NCBI GenBank assembly: GCA_028292665.1
Contig: JAQGLW010000125.1
Location: 1-38,647, forward strand
Reading direction: 5' to 3'
From: Herminiimonas sp.
GTDB lineage: Bacteria > Pseudomonadota > Gammaproteobacteria > Burkholderiales > Burkholderiaceae_D
DNA: 38,647 nt
Below the pieces are notes generated by a model. It worked only from the letters and a program-made list of their open reading frames with translations. It was not told the DNA's origin and made no database searches. The translations under genes and the position numbers were made by a program. Positions 17,713 to 26,813 of the stretch are shown piece by piece (positions within the stretch are counted from its first letter, which is position 1; each line of letters begins with the position of its first letter).

Positions 17713-18135
17713 TTAACTCTAATCCTTCATTGAATTGGGCAGCCAGGCCGGCAAGCCTGGATTGAAACAGAGCGGCGACGATGCTGCAATCGTTGCAATA
17801 GCCGTCGGCAAGCCGACACCCATAAAAAACGCCGCCTCTTGACTGGCGGCGTCGCATGGCATGTCAAGAAGACATTGCATGCCATTTCCGGGATTTTCAA
17901 ATCGCCATAGACAGGCATAGAGTAGCGTTAAACGCTTTCCAAAACAATCCATCGCACAAGCGGCGGCATGACAAATTTTTTTTACGGCAGGATTTGGTGT
18001 GGGCGGATGTGCGCGGCGTATTGCCTGCGGCTTCGGAAGCAATGAACGCGGCCTTGCCGCCGCATGAGGGAACAGAAATGCCGGAAGCGACGCGCCTGTC
18101 CGGCGGGGAAAGCGCGTCTGCCGATTGTCTGTTGC
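17713..18135 (-). other. Structured 423-base region upstream of dadA, candidate leader or small RNA
   Basis: No convincing protein gene is present. On the minus strand, from high to low coordinates, there is a weak promoter-like pair (TTGTTT, 17 bases, TACTCT, around 17960-17925). Next comes an imperfect hairpin built on ATGGCATG and CATGCCAT, then an intrinsic terminator at 17824-17852. A further perfect hairpin (CCAGGC/GCCTGG, 17743-17760) sits just before dadA. The terminator may serve the lipoprotein gene upstream, a small RNA of about 100 bases, or attenuation of dadA. Confidence 0.4.
17824..17852 (-). terminator. Intrinsic terminator in the dadA upstream region
   Basis: On the minus strand ACGCCGCC pairs with GGCGGCGT around the loop AGTCAAGA and runs into six Ts. 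It lies 111 bases before the dadA start and about 280 bases after the lipoprotein stop. Confidence 0.8.
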
Positions 18136-18348
18136 TTATTTGACTTGACGGCCGATTACGCCGCCGACCGCCGCGCCGCCGACGGTGCCGACAGCACTGC
18201 CGTTGCTGAGAACGGAACCCGCTACGCCGCCGACGCCGGCGCCGATCGCAGTGTTTCTATCCTGTGCCGACATGCCTGAACAAGCGGCCAGACCAAACAG
18301 CATTGCTGCGGTAACCGTAGTGATTGCGAACCGTTGGATTGTTTTCAT
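18136..18348 (-). CDS. Small glycine-zipper lipoprotein (OsmB-like)
   Basis: The 70-residue product has a lipoprotein signal peptide ending in the lipobox LAAC (Cys23). It then has a Gly-rich glycine-zipper segment with repeated GxxxG spacing (IGAGVGGVAGSVL ... GTVGGAAVGGVIG) that would form a hairpin in the outer membrane. Such proteins are stress-induced envelope lipoproteins in enterobacteria; the function here is unknown. AGAGGTG lies five bases before the ATG, which supports the start. It is a single-gene unit, and the nearest downstream terminator on its strand is at 17824-17852. Confidence 0.82.
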   Translation of the reverse strand: MKTIQRFAITTVTAAMLFGLAACSGMSAQDRNTAIGAGVGGVAGSVLSNGSAVGTVGGAAVGGVIGRQVK

Positions 18349-18673
18349 GGAAACACCTCTTTATCAGATATCGCGTTATCGAAATTGAGTGTCGATCAAA
18401 TATCGGCACAGTGCATCAGACATGGTGCATGAATTAGATGCGTGCCGCGCCGAGTGATTCACACGTTACATTGAAAAAAGTTTATTGTCTGTGCGATGGC
18501 GTACAAAGCTTTATCCGCTTTCGGCGTCTAAGCGATATACCGGCCGCGGGCGCTATTCGCGATTTTCAATATGACGGCATGAATATTGATATGGAACAAT
18601 CCGCCGATTCTCAAATGTCTCACAGTATTTGCTTTAATTGACGGACTGCAACTCGCTGCGAAGCCGCCATGCA
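18349..18673. other. Divergent intergenic region between the lipoprotein and the exporter gene
   Basis: This 325-base stretch separates a minus-strand and a plus-strand gene and must hold both promoters. I see AT-rich segments and repeated GTGCAT words near 18410-18430 but no clear -35/-10 pair. A short plus-strand open frame at 18438-18641 has no recognisable features and no ribosome binding site. Confidence 0.4.
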
Positions 18674-19876
18674 ATGAACATGAAAAATCCCGAAACCGCC
18701 GCAATACAGCTGGCGAAAGACGATCCGGCAGACAAGACGGCGTCGGCCGAAACAGCCGCACCGAAAACCGCTGTGCCGGAAGAGTCTTCTGCGCCGGCTC
18801 TTAATGCTCCGGTCAATGCGCGCGGCCTGGCACTCGGCATCCTGGCGACGCTTGCGCTGATATTTGCGCTGCAGTGGGCGCACAAGTTTTTGATTCCGCT
18901 GCTGTTCGGCATTCTGATTTCCTATACGCTGAATCCGCTGGTGGTCTGGCTCGAACGGATAAGGATTCCGCGTGCGCTGGGCACCAGTCTTGTGATGCTG
19001 ACCATCTTTTGCGGCGCAGCCGCGGCGGCGAATACACTGCTCACTGAATTCAATTCCATCCTGGAGCGCCTGCCGGAAGCGACGCATAAAATATCGCGTG
19101 CGCTTGCCGACGCGCAGAACAGCCAGTTGAGTACGGTCCAGCAGATGCAGGAAGCGGCGGCCGAAATCGAGAAGGCGACCGGTGTGCGTTCCGGCGGCAA
19201 GAAAGTCGCTCCGCCCGAGCAGCCGGCTTTCAAGGTGAGCGAATGGCTATGGGCCGGTTCGATGGGCGCGGTCGAATTTCTCGGTCAGGCGACGATGGTG
19301 CTGTTCCTGGTGTTCTTCCTTCTATTGTCGGGAGATACGTTCAAACGGAAGCTGGTTAAGATCGCAGGCCCCTCGTTTTCCAGCAAAAAGATCACGGTCC
19401 AGATACTGGACGACATCAATGTATCGATTCAGCGCTATATGTTCATGCTGCTGGTGACGAATATACAGCTGGCGCTGCTGATGTGGATAGCCCTGCGCAC
19501 GATCGGGCTGGAAAATGCCGGCGCCTGGGCAGTCGCCTCGGGATTCCTGCATGTCATTCCGTATTTCGGGCCATTGCTGATCATGATGGCGACCGGGTTG
19601 GCCGCTTTCATGCAGTTTGAATCGCTGTCGATCGCGCTGCTGGTTGCCGGATGTGCGCTGGCGATCGCGATACTGGTCGGCATGTTCGTGACGACCTGGA
19701 TGGCGGGAAAAATCGCGAAAATGAATCCGGCGGCGATTTTCATCGGGCTGCTGTTCTGGGGATGGCTGTGGAGCGTCTGGGGTTTACTGCTCGGCATTCC
19801 GATCATCGTGATCATCAAGGTGATTTCCGAGCGGATCGAAGGAATGCAGCCGATTGCGGAACTGCTGGGCGACTGA
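18674..19876 (+). CDS. AI-2E family transporter (PerM/YdiK-type permease)
   Basis: The 400-residue membrane protein has a hydrophilic Ala/Pro/Glu-rich N-terminus of about 45 residues. Two helices follow (ALGILATLALIFALQWA; LIPLLFGILISYTLNPL), then a third, a large loop at about 130-205, and a cluster of C-terminal helices including the family signature around FLHVIPYFGPLL. Members export a range of small molecules or ions; AI-2 transport is shown for only a few, so the substrate is unknown. I chose the ATG at 18674, with another at 18680. A TTG at 18638 would add 12 residues without a ribosome binding site. The gene converges on the amidase gene. Confidence 0.88.
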   Translation: MNMKNPETAAIQLAKDDPADKTASAETAAPKTAVPEESSAPALNAPVNARGLALGILATLALIFALQWAHKFLIPLLFGILISYTLNPLVVWLERIRIPRALGTSLVMLTIFCGAAAAANTLLTEFNSILERLPEATHKISRALADAQNSQLSTVQQMQEAAAEIEKATGVRSGGKKVAPPEQPAFKVSEWLWAGSMGAVEFLGQATMVLFLVFFLLLSGDTFKRKLVKIAGPSFSSKKITVQILDDINVSIQRYMFMLLVTNIQLALLMWIALRTIGLENAGAWAVASGFLHVIPYFGPLLIMMATGLAAFMQFESLSIALLVAGCALAIAILVGMFVTTWMAGKIAKMNPAAIFIGLLFWGWLWSVWGLLLGIPIIVIIKVISERIEGMQPIAELLGD

Positions 19877-19919
19877 ACAGGAACGCCGCCCAGCGAATTC
19901 GTCATGGCGGAGGTTTTCG

Positions 19920-21233
19920 CTATCGAAGGCTGCTTTCGATCGCATGCGCGATTGCCAGTATCCTGCCGTCGGACATTGCCGGTCCCGCCACCATCAATCC
20001 GACCGGCAGCGTTCCTTCCGCATGGCAGGGGAGCGACACCGCGCAACCGTCGAGAAAATTGATTGCCGACGGATTGCGCAGCAGCAGGCTGTTTGCCTTG
20101 AAGAAGGCTTCTTCCGACGCTTCCAGTTCCGCAATCGGCGGCGCCACCACCGGCACCGTCGGCATGATCAGCGCATCGAACGGCGCGATGCCTGCTTCCA
20201 TCCTCGCAATCCAGTTGCGTCTTGCGGTGTGCAGATCGATATAGTCGGCGGCGCTCAACGCCGCGCCGAGCTTGATGCGCTTGCCAACCCGCGAATCGTA
20301 TTCCGCTTCATGTTCGGCCAGCAGCATGCGATGCCATGCATACGCCTCCGCACCGGAAAACTTGTTCAGCGAAACAACTTCGTCGAGCAGCGTCAACGGC
20401 ACATCGATGATTTTTGCGCCGCCGGCCGACAGCCGCGACAGCGCGGCGGAAAACGAAGCCGCGACATGATCGTCCAGGCCGTCGAGCATCAGCGTGCGCG
20501 GAACCGCCAGACGCAATCCGGCAAGCGGCAACGATGGAATCGACAAGCCGGCGCCGGCGATGATGCCGTCGATCAGAATGCAGTCGGCGACAGAGCGGGT
20601 CATCGCGCAGATCGTATCGAGCGTGCTCGATAACGGTATCGCGCCGGCGGTCGGCACGCGCCGTGCAGTCGGCTTGAATCCGACCAGACCGCATAGCGCC
20701 GCGGGAATCCGGATCGAACCGCCGGTATCCGATCCCAGGCCGGCCACGCAGAAACCGGATGCGACCGACACCGCCGCACCGGACGACGAACCGCCCGGAA
20801 TGCGCGCAATCCGTCTGTCCGCAGGATTGGCCGGCGTGCCGTAATGCGGATTGAGTCCGACGCCTGAAAACGCGAACTCGGTCATGTTGGTTTTGCCGAG
20901 GATGGCGGCGCCTGCCGCACGCAGCCGTTGCACGACCGGCGCATCCGACTGCGCCGCAGCGGCGTTTTTCAGCACCGTCGATCCGGCCAGCGTGGGCTCG
21001 CCTGCGATATCGAACAAATCCTTGACCGATACCGGCAAGCCCGCCAGCGGCGGCAGCGCGACATCGGCGGCAAGCATTGCATCGGCATGCGCCGCGGCCG
21101 CACGTGCGGCATCCGGATACAGCCGGGTGAAGACGGAAGCGCTTTTTTGCGCGGCGTCGATGCATGCATCCGTCAAGTCGCGACGCGAGGATCGCGCGAG
21201 TGCGGAGATGGGTGTGGAAATCGGTTGGTTCAT
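19920..21233 (-). CDS. Amidase-signature family hydrolase
   Basis: The 437-residue enzyme has the complete Ser-cisSer-Lys triad of the amidase signature family: Lys71 in PVSVKDLFD, cis-Ser149 in PGGSSSGAA and nucleophile Ser173 in GSDTGGSIRIPA. Family members include GatA, allophanate hydrolase and aryl or aliphatic amidases; no GatB or GatC gene is nearby. It stands back to back with a 5-oxoprolinase, which suggests a role in breaking down an amide-containing metabolite, but the substrate cannot be read from the sequence. The divergent spacing is 124 bases, enough for a shared control region. Confidence 0.9.
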   Translation of the reverse strand: MNQPISTPISALARSSRRDLTDACIDAAQKSASVFTRLYPDAARAAAAHADAMLAADVALPPLAGLPVSVKDLFDIAGEPTLAGSTVLKNAAAAQSDAPVVQRLRAAGAAILGKTNMTEFAFSGVGLNPHYGTPANPADRRIARIPGGSSSGAAVSVASGFCVAGLGSDTGGSIRIPAALCGLVGFKPTARRVPTAGAIPLSSTLDTICAMTRSVADCILIDGIIAGAGLSIPSLPLAGLRLAVPRTLMLDGLDDHVAASFSAALSRLSAGGAKIIDVPLTLLDEVVSLNKFSGAEAYAWHRMLLAEHEAEYDSRVGKRIKLGAALSAADYIDLHTARRNWIARMEAGIAPFDALIMPTVPVVAPPIAELEASEEAFFKANSLLLRNPSAINFLDGCAVSLPCHAEGTLPVGLMVAGPAMSDGRILAIAHAIESSLR

Positions 21234-21357
21234 GCGAAAATAGGCTTTCGGAAAAGTAATGCGGTGATTGCCGGAGAGAACGGATTTTTCCTTGATTTAC
21301 CGCCATTATCTTGAAAATTTCCTCTTGATAAAACAATACCACACCGGGTAAAACCGC

Positions 21358-24300
21358 ATGCAGCGCTGGCAATTCTGGATAGACCGTGGCGGCACTTTCA
21401 CGGACATCGTCGCACGGCGGCCCGACGGCACGCTCGCCGCTCACAAGTTATTGTCCGAAAATCCGGAGCAATACACCGACGCCGCAGTGGCCGGCATTCG
21501 CCATCTGCTCGATATACCGGCCGGCGCGCCGATTCCGGTGGAACGGATCGATGCGGTAAAAATGGGAACCACCGTCGCCACCAATGCGTTGCTGGAACGC
21601 AAGGGCGAACCGACCGTACTGGCGATCACGCGCGGTTTCCGGGATGCGCTGCGCATCGCTTACCAGAATCGGCCGCGCCTGTTCGACCGGCATATCGTAT
21701 TGCCCGCGCTACTCTACGGCGATGTGATTGAAATCGACGAGCGCATCGGCGCGCACGGCGACATCGTCATGCCGCTGGATGAAGCAAAGGCGCGGTCTGC
21801 ATTGCAGCACGCTTATCGGAAGGGGTTCCGTTCGATCGCGGTCGTGTTCATGCACGGTTATCGCTATACCGAACACGAGGCCAGGATTGCATCGATCGCA
21901 CGCGAACTGGGCTTCACGCAGGTTTCGGCATCGCACCAGGTGAGTCCGATGATGAAGCTGATCTCGCGCGGCGACACGACCGTGGTCGATGCCTACCTGT
22001 CGCCGGTCCTGCGCCGCTATATCGACCGGATCGACCGCGAATTGCCGCAGGCAAACCTGCAGTTCATGCAGTCCAGCGGCGGGTTGTCCGATGCGCATGC
22101 GTTCCAGGGCAAGGACAGCATTCTGAGCGGCCCGGCCGGCGGCGTGGTCGGCATGGCGCGCACCAGCCGGCTGGCCGGATTCGACAAGGTGATCGGGTTC
22201 GATATGGGCGGCACGTCGACCGATGTGTCGCATTACACCGGGGAGTTCGAGCGGGTATTCGAGACGCAGGTCGCCGGCGTCCGGATGCGGGCGCCGATGA
22301 TGAGCATCCATACCGTGGCTGCCGGCGGCGGCTCGATTCTGCATTTCGACGGCGCGCGCTATCGGGTCGGACCGGACAGCGCGGGCGCCGATCCCGGACC
22401 GGCAAGCTACCGGCGCGGCGGACCGCTTGCGGTGACCGACTGCAATGTCATGCTGGGCAAAATCCGGCCCGCGTATTTTCCGGCGATATTCGGTCCCGAT
22501 GCGAATCAGCCGCTGGACCGCGATGCAGTCGTGCGGAAGTTCATGCAAATGGCGAAAGATATCGGCCGTGCTGCCGGACGCAAGCCGGCGCCGGAGCAAA
22601 TCGCGGCAGGCTTCATCGAGATCGCCGTCGGCAACATGGCCAATGCGATCAAGCAGATTTCAGTGCAGCGCGGACATGACGTCACCGACTATGTGCTGGC
22701 CACTTTCGGCGGCGCGGGCGGACAGCATACCTGTCTTGTCGCCGATGCGCTGGGCATGACGAAGGTGCTGGCGCATCCGCTGGCAGGCGTGCTGTCCGCT
22801 TATGGAATGGGACTGGCGGATCAAACCGTCATGCGCGAAGCGGCAATGGAAATCAGGCTCACGGCGGATGCGTTCGCGGATATCCAGGCCAGGCTTGAGC
22901 AGCTTGCCGGCCACGCGCATCGGGCTCTGGCCGATCAGGGCGTCGCCGAGCAACGCATCAGCATGATCCGGCGCGTGCATCTGCGTTACGAAGGGACCGA
23001 TTCGGCGCTGATCGTCCCGTTCGACCGGGTGGAAAAGATGATCGAGCAGTTCGAGGCGGCTTACCGCAAGCGCTTTTCGTTCCTGATGCCCGGCAAGGGA
23101 TTGATCGTGGAAGCGGTATCGGTCGAGGCGATCGGCGCATCCGATGCGCCGCCGGAAACGGCGCCGTCCCTGCCGATGCGGCCAGGCGCATTGCAAGCTG
23201 TCGAAACGGTGCAGATGTTCGGCAACGGCCGGTGGCAGGACGCCGGGCTTTACCGGAGGGAGGATTCCCGGCCGGGCGATGTCATCAAGGGACCCGCGAT
23301 CATTGCCGAGGCAAACGCGACCACGATCGTCGAGGATGGCTGGCAGGCGGAGGTCACCGCACTGAATCACCTGCTATTGACTCGCATTGCAGCGCGCCCG
23401 GAACGCCGCGCGATCGGCACCGAAGCCGATCCCGTCATGCTGGAAATCTTCAATAACCTGTTCATGTCGATTGCCGAGCAGATGGGGCTGCGGCTGCAGA
23501 ACACCGCGTATTCGGTCAACATCAAGGAACGGCTCGATTTCAGCTGCGCGCTGTTCGATGCGCAAGGCAACCTGATCGCCAATGCGCCGCACATGCCGGT
23601 CCATCTCGGTTCGATGGGCGAAAGCATCAGGACGGTCATCCGCGACAATGCCGGCCGGATCGAGCCGGGCGACGTCTTCATGCTGAACGACCCCTATCAC
23701 GGCGGCACGCATTTGCCGGACGTCACCGTCATCACGCCGGTATTCGACGAGGCCGGGACGACTATCCTGTTCTACGTCGGTTCGCGCGGCCATCATGCGG
23801 ATATCGGCGGCACGACGCCGGGTTCGATGCCGCCGGATTCGACCGTGATCGAAGAAGAGGGCGTGCTGATCGATAATTTCAAACTGGTGGAAGCCGGATG
23901 CCTGCGCGAACGGGAAACGCGCGCATTGCTGGCCGGAGCGAAATATCCGGCGCGCAATCCCGATCAGAACATCGCGGATCTGCGCGCGCAGATCGCCGCC
24001 AACCAGAAAGGGGTCGAGGAACTGCGCGGCATGATCGCGCATTTCGGCCTCGATGTGGTGCGGGCTTACATGAAGCATGTGCAGGATAATGCGGAAGAAT
24101 CGGTGCGCCGCGTCATTACCGCACTGAAGGACGGCGCATATGAGGTTCGGCTCGACAACGGCGCGCTGATCAAGGTGGCGATTCGCGTCGATCGGGCCGG
24201 GCGCTGCGCCGAAATCGATTTCACCGGCACCTCGGCGCAGTTGGCCAACAATTTCAATGCGCCGTCGGCGGTCTGCATGGCGGCCGTGCTGTACGTGTTC

Positions 24301-24972
24301 CGCACGCTGGTCGACGACGACATTCCATTGAATGCAGGTTGCCTGAAACCGTTGAAAGTCATCATTCCGCCGGCATCGATGCTGAATCCGCATTATCCTG
24401 CGTCGGTCGTCTCGGGCAATGTCGAAACCTCGACCTGCATCACCAATGCGCTGTACGGCGCGCTCGGCGTGATGGCGGCATCGCAGGGGACGATGAATAA
24501 TTTCACGTTCGGCAACGGAAAATATCAGTACTATGAGACCATTTCCGGCGGATCGGGCGCCGGCGACGGCTTCGACGGCACAAGCGTGGTGCAGACCAAC
24601 ATGACCAATTCGCGCCTGACCGATCCCGAAGTGCTCGAATTCCGCTTCCCGGTGCGGCTCGAAAGCTACGAGATCCGGCACGGTTCGGGCGGCAGCGGCA
24701 AATGGCATGGCGGCGATGGCGGCGTGCGCAAGATCCGCTTCCTGGAACCGATGACCGCATCGATCCTGTCCAACAACCGGATCCATGCACCGTTCGGCAT
24801 GGCGGGCGGCGAGCCCGGCGCGAAGGGCCGCAACGCCGTGCTGCGGGCCGACGGACGAATCGAAGAATTACCTCACGTAGGGAAAACCGAGATGCAGACT
24901 GACGATATATTCATGGTGGAAACTCCCGGCGGCGGCGGCTACGGCGTTGCCGGCGATGGTGCGGCCGAATGA
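21358..24972 (+). CDS. 5-oxoprolinase / hydantoinase, HyuA and HyuB domains fused
   Basis: The 1204-residue protein carries both halves of the ATP-dependent oxoprolinase/hydantoinase family in one chain. The HyuA-type N-terminal ATPase half is at about 1-670 ([15 protein letters not shown] at 10-24; [14 protein letters not shown] further in). The HyuB-type half is at about 690-1195 ([11 protein letters not shown]-like motif [30 protein letters not shown]). Such one-chain proteins hydrolyse 5-oxo-L-proline to glutamate using ATP; related enzymes open N-methylhydantoin. Length and domain order fit 5-oxoprolinase best. The gene is divergent from an amidase and ends in an ATGA overlap with the glycosyltransferase gene downstream. 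Confidence 0.9.
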   Translation: MQRWQFWIDRGGTFTDIVARRPDGTLAAHKLLSENPEQYTDAAVAGIRHLLDIPAGAPIPVERIDAVKMGTTVATNALLERKGEPTVLAITRGFRDALRIAYQNRPRLFDRHIVLPALLYGDVIEIDERIGAHGDIVMPLDEAKARSALQHAYRKGFRSIAVVFMHGYRYTEHEARIASIARELGFTQVSASHQVSPMMKLISRGDTTVVDAYLSPVLRRYIDRIDRELPQANLQFMQSSGGLSDAHAFQGKDSILSGPAGGVVGMARTSRLAGFDKVIGFDMGGTSTDVSHYTGEFERVFETQVAGVRMRAPMMSIHTVAAGGGSILHFDGARYRVGPDSAGADPGPASYRRGGPLAVTDCNVMLGKIRPAYFPAIFGPDANQPLDRDAVVRKFMQMAKDIGRAAGRKPAPEQIAAGFIEIAVGNMANAIKQISVQRGHDVTDYVLATFGGAGGQHTCLVADALGMTKVLAHPLAGVLSAYGMGLADQTVMREAAMEIRLTADAFADIQARLEQLAGHAHRALADQGVAEQRISMIRRVHLRYEGTDSALIVPFDRVEKMIEQFEAAYRKRFSFLMPGKGLIVEAVSVEAIGASDAPPETAPSLPMRPGALQAVETVQMFGNGRWQDAGLYRREDSRPGDVIKGPAIIAEANATTIVEDGWQAEVTALNHLLLTRIAARPERRAIGTEADPVMLEIFNNLFMSIAEQMGLRLQNTAYSVNIKERLDFSCALFDAQGNLIANAPHMPVHLGSMGESIRTVIRDNAGRIEPGDVFMLNDPYHGGTHLPDVTVITPVFDEAGTTILFYVGSRGHHADIGGTTPGSMPPDSTVIEEEGVLIDNFKLVEAGCLRERETRALLAGAKYPARNPDQNIADLRAQIAANQKGVEELRGMIAHFGLDVVRAYMKHVQDNAEESVRRVITALKDGAYEVRLDNGALIKVAIRVDRAGRCAEIDFTGTSAQLANNFNAPSAVCMAAVLYVFRTLVDDDIPLNAGCLKPLKVIIPPASMLNPHYPASVVSGNVETSTCITNALYGALGVMAASQGTMNNFTFGNGKYQYYETISGGSGAGDGFDGTSVVQTNMTNSRLTDPEVLEFRFPVRLESYEIRHGSGGSGKWHGGDGGVRKIRFLEPMTASILSNNRIHAPFGMAGGEPGAKGRNAVLRADGRIEELPHVGKTEMQTDDIFMVETPGGGGYGVAGDGAAE

Positions 24973-26651
24973 GGAGCGCGCGACAAGGCACCGCGTTGTT
25001 CGTTCCGCTGTGGCTGGTATGGCTGACGGCGTTCGGTTTTGTGCTGATCGGTCTCGGCAGCTTCGGCATTCTCGATAACAACGAAGGGCTGTATGCGGAA
25101 ATCCCGCGCGAGATGCTGGCTTCGCACGACTGGCGGCATTGGATCATTCCGCATCTGAACGGTTTGCCTTACATGGAAAAGCCGCCGTTGCTGTACTGGC
25201 TGACGGCGCTGTCGTTCGCATTGTTCGGCGAGTCGGAATGGGCCGCCAGAGCGGTACCGGCAATCTCGTCGCTGTCTTGCGTCGCGATGCTGCTGTGGTT
25301 CGGCCGGGCGGTCTATCGTCCGCAGGCCGGCCGGCTGGCGGCATTGATGTTTGTCAGCGGCATCGGCGTATCGGCGATGTCGCGCGTGCTGATGTTCGAC
25401 ATGCTGCTGACCGCGTTGCTGACGGCGGCGCTGATGTGCGCGTATCGTTACGCCAGCGAAGGGCGGGTCCGCTTCGTGCGCTGGTCGTATGCTTTTCTGG
25501 CGCTTGCATTGCTGGCCAAGGGCTTTGTCGCGCCGGCGCTGTTCGGATTGATCATCGTTGGTTTCACGCTGGTGATGCATCGCCCGGTGAAAAATTCCTT
25601 GCGCGCTTTCGGCAAGTGGTTCGAGCCGCGGGCGCTTCTGATTTTTTTTGCGATTGCGGTGCCGTGGCATCTGGCCGCAAGTCTGACCGAACCGATTTTC
25701 GCATGGTTTTATTTCATCAACGAGCATGTATTGCGCTTCCTCGGACAGCGCGAGCCGCATGATTACTATGCCGGCGCATGGTGGTATTACCTGCCGCGGA
25801 TGGCGATCTACCTGTTCCCGTGGTCGTTCCTGCTGCTCTGTCTTGCGTCGCCTTCGCAGCGCGAAGCCGATCGGGAGGAAGTCGGTCTGCAGCGATTCCT
25901 GTGGCTGGCATGGCTCGTTCCGCTGGCATTCCATTCGATTTCCAGCGCCAAGGCGAATTACTATCTGGTCGTCGTGATGCCGTTTGCCGCATTCCATCTG
26001 GCTGTCGCAATCGAGAACCGCGGATTTTTACCGGCTTTGCGAAAAGCCGCGCCGGGCTTGCTGATCGCGATCCTGATGGTGCTGCTGTGCATCGCCGGGG
26101 CGATGCGTGCGGAAGAACCGGGCCGGACATTGATGATCGCCGGCTTGCCGTCGCATCGGTTTCTGCTTTGGGCCTGCGGCGGAATGGCTGCGCTTGCGTT
26201 CGCATCCGCGATTGCCGCCTGGCGCGCAACCAGGATCGGCGTGCTCGCTTATCTGGTGCTTGCGATCTGGACCGGCATTGCGCTTTCGCTGGCGCTGGCG
26301 GCGATGGAACCGCTGGCATCGACGCGCCAACTGGCTGCTTATCTGCAGCATGAACTGCCCGGAAGGACGGTTTATCTCTATCGCAATTTTGAAGAAAAAT
26401 CGTCGCTGCCGTTCTATCTGAAAAAAACGGTGGCCGTTATCGACACCCGCAGCAACGATTTATTCTGGGGGAACAGGCTGCGCAGCAATGACATCCTGAT
26501 TTCGGCGGATCAATTCGCCCGGCGTCCGGCCGATCAACCGGTTGCCGTCGTCGTGATGGACAAGCAATTGAAGGATTTCAGGGCGGCGGGGTTTTTCAGT
26601 CGCTTCACCAGGGAAAAGCGGATTGGCGAGACGACCGTATTTTCCAATTGA
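24969..26651 (+). CDS. ArnT/PMT-type inner-membrane glycosyltransferase (GT83-like)
   Basis: The 560-residue protein has about twelve hydrophobic helices. The family motifs are near the N-terminus: [15 protein letters not shown], the acidic catalytic loop, and [13 protein letters not shown]. ArnT-type enzymes move a sugar from an undecaprenyl-phosphate carrier to lipid A or another periplasmic acceptor. The C-terminal periplasmic domain (about 440-560) is divergent, so acceptor and donor are not predictable. Translation is coupled to the 5-oxoprolinase by ATGA, although the two functions are unrelated as far as known. No arn operon genes are nearby. purL follows with its own -10 box. Confidence 0.87.
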   Translation: MRSARQGTALFVPLWLVWLTAFGFVLIGLGSFGILDNNEGLYAEIPREMLASHDWRHWIIPHLNGLPYMEKPPLLYWLTALSFALFGESEWAARAVPAISSLSCVAMLLWFGRAVYRPQAGRLAALMFVSGIGVSAMSRVLMFDMLLTALLTAALMCAYRYASEGRVRFVRWSYAFLALALLAKGFVAPALFGLIIVGFTLVMHRPVKNSLRAFGKWFEPRALLIFFAIAVPWHLAASLTEPIFAWFYFINEHVLRFLGQREPHDYYAGAWWYYLPRMAIYLFPWSFLLLCLASPSQREADREEVGLQRFLWLAWLVPLAFHSISSAKANYYLVVVMPFAAFHLAVAIENRGFLPALRKAAPGLLIAILMVLLCIAGAMRAEEPGRTLMIAGLPSHRFLLWACGGMAALAFASAIAAWRATRIGVLAYLVLAIWTGIALSLALAAMEPLASTRQLAAYLQHELPGRTVYLYRNFEEKSSLPFYLKKTVAVIDTRSNDLFWGNRLRSNDILISADQFARRPADQPVAVVVMDKQLKDFRAAGFFSRFTREKRIGETTVFSN

Positions 26652-26736
26652 GGCGTTCCTGGCAGAGGACGGGCAAAGCGTAACGAATTCCATTACTCTC
26701 CATTACCCGGCCGGCGATTGGAACGATGTGTCGCGG

Positions 26737-26742
26737 TATAAT
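26737..26742 (+). promoter_or_regulatory. Consensus -10 box (TATAAT) before purL
   Basis: A perfect TATAAT lies at 26737-26742, with only a weak -35 (CGATTG, 16 bases upstream). Transcription would start near 26749. This would leave about 65 bases of leader before the conserved purL start, but only about 17 before the upstream alternative ATG. Confidence 0.5.
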
Positions 26743-26813
26743 CACGCTTTCTGATTTAACTCGCAATGAAGCTGTTGAAACAGCGGCTGCATTGCATCAA
26801 CTTCTATCTCGCC

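Noticed and set aside
18438-18641. 67-codon open frame upstream of the exporter
   Set aside because: No ribosome binding site, no recognisable motif, and it overlaps the likely promoter region of the exporter.
19920-21233. Amidase as GatA of the Glu-tRNA amidotransferase
   Set aside because: The Ser-Ser-Lys triad is shared by the whole family, but gatB and gatC are absent from the neighbourhood and the gene sits beside a 5-oxoprolinase.
23374-24786. 470-codon open frame antisense to the 5-oxoprolinase
   Set aside because: It is a mirror frame of a well-conserved coding sequence, with no domain or ribosome binding site.
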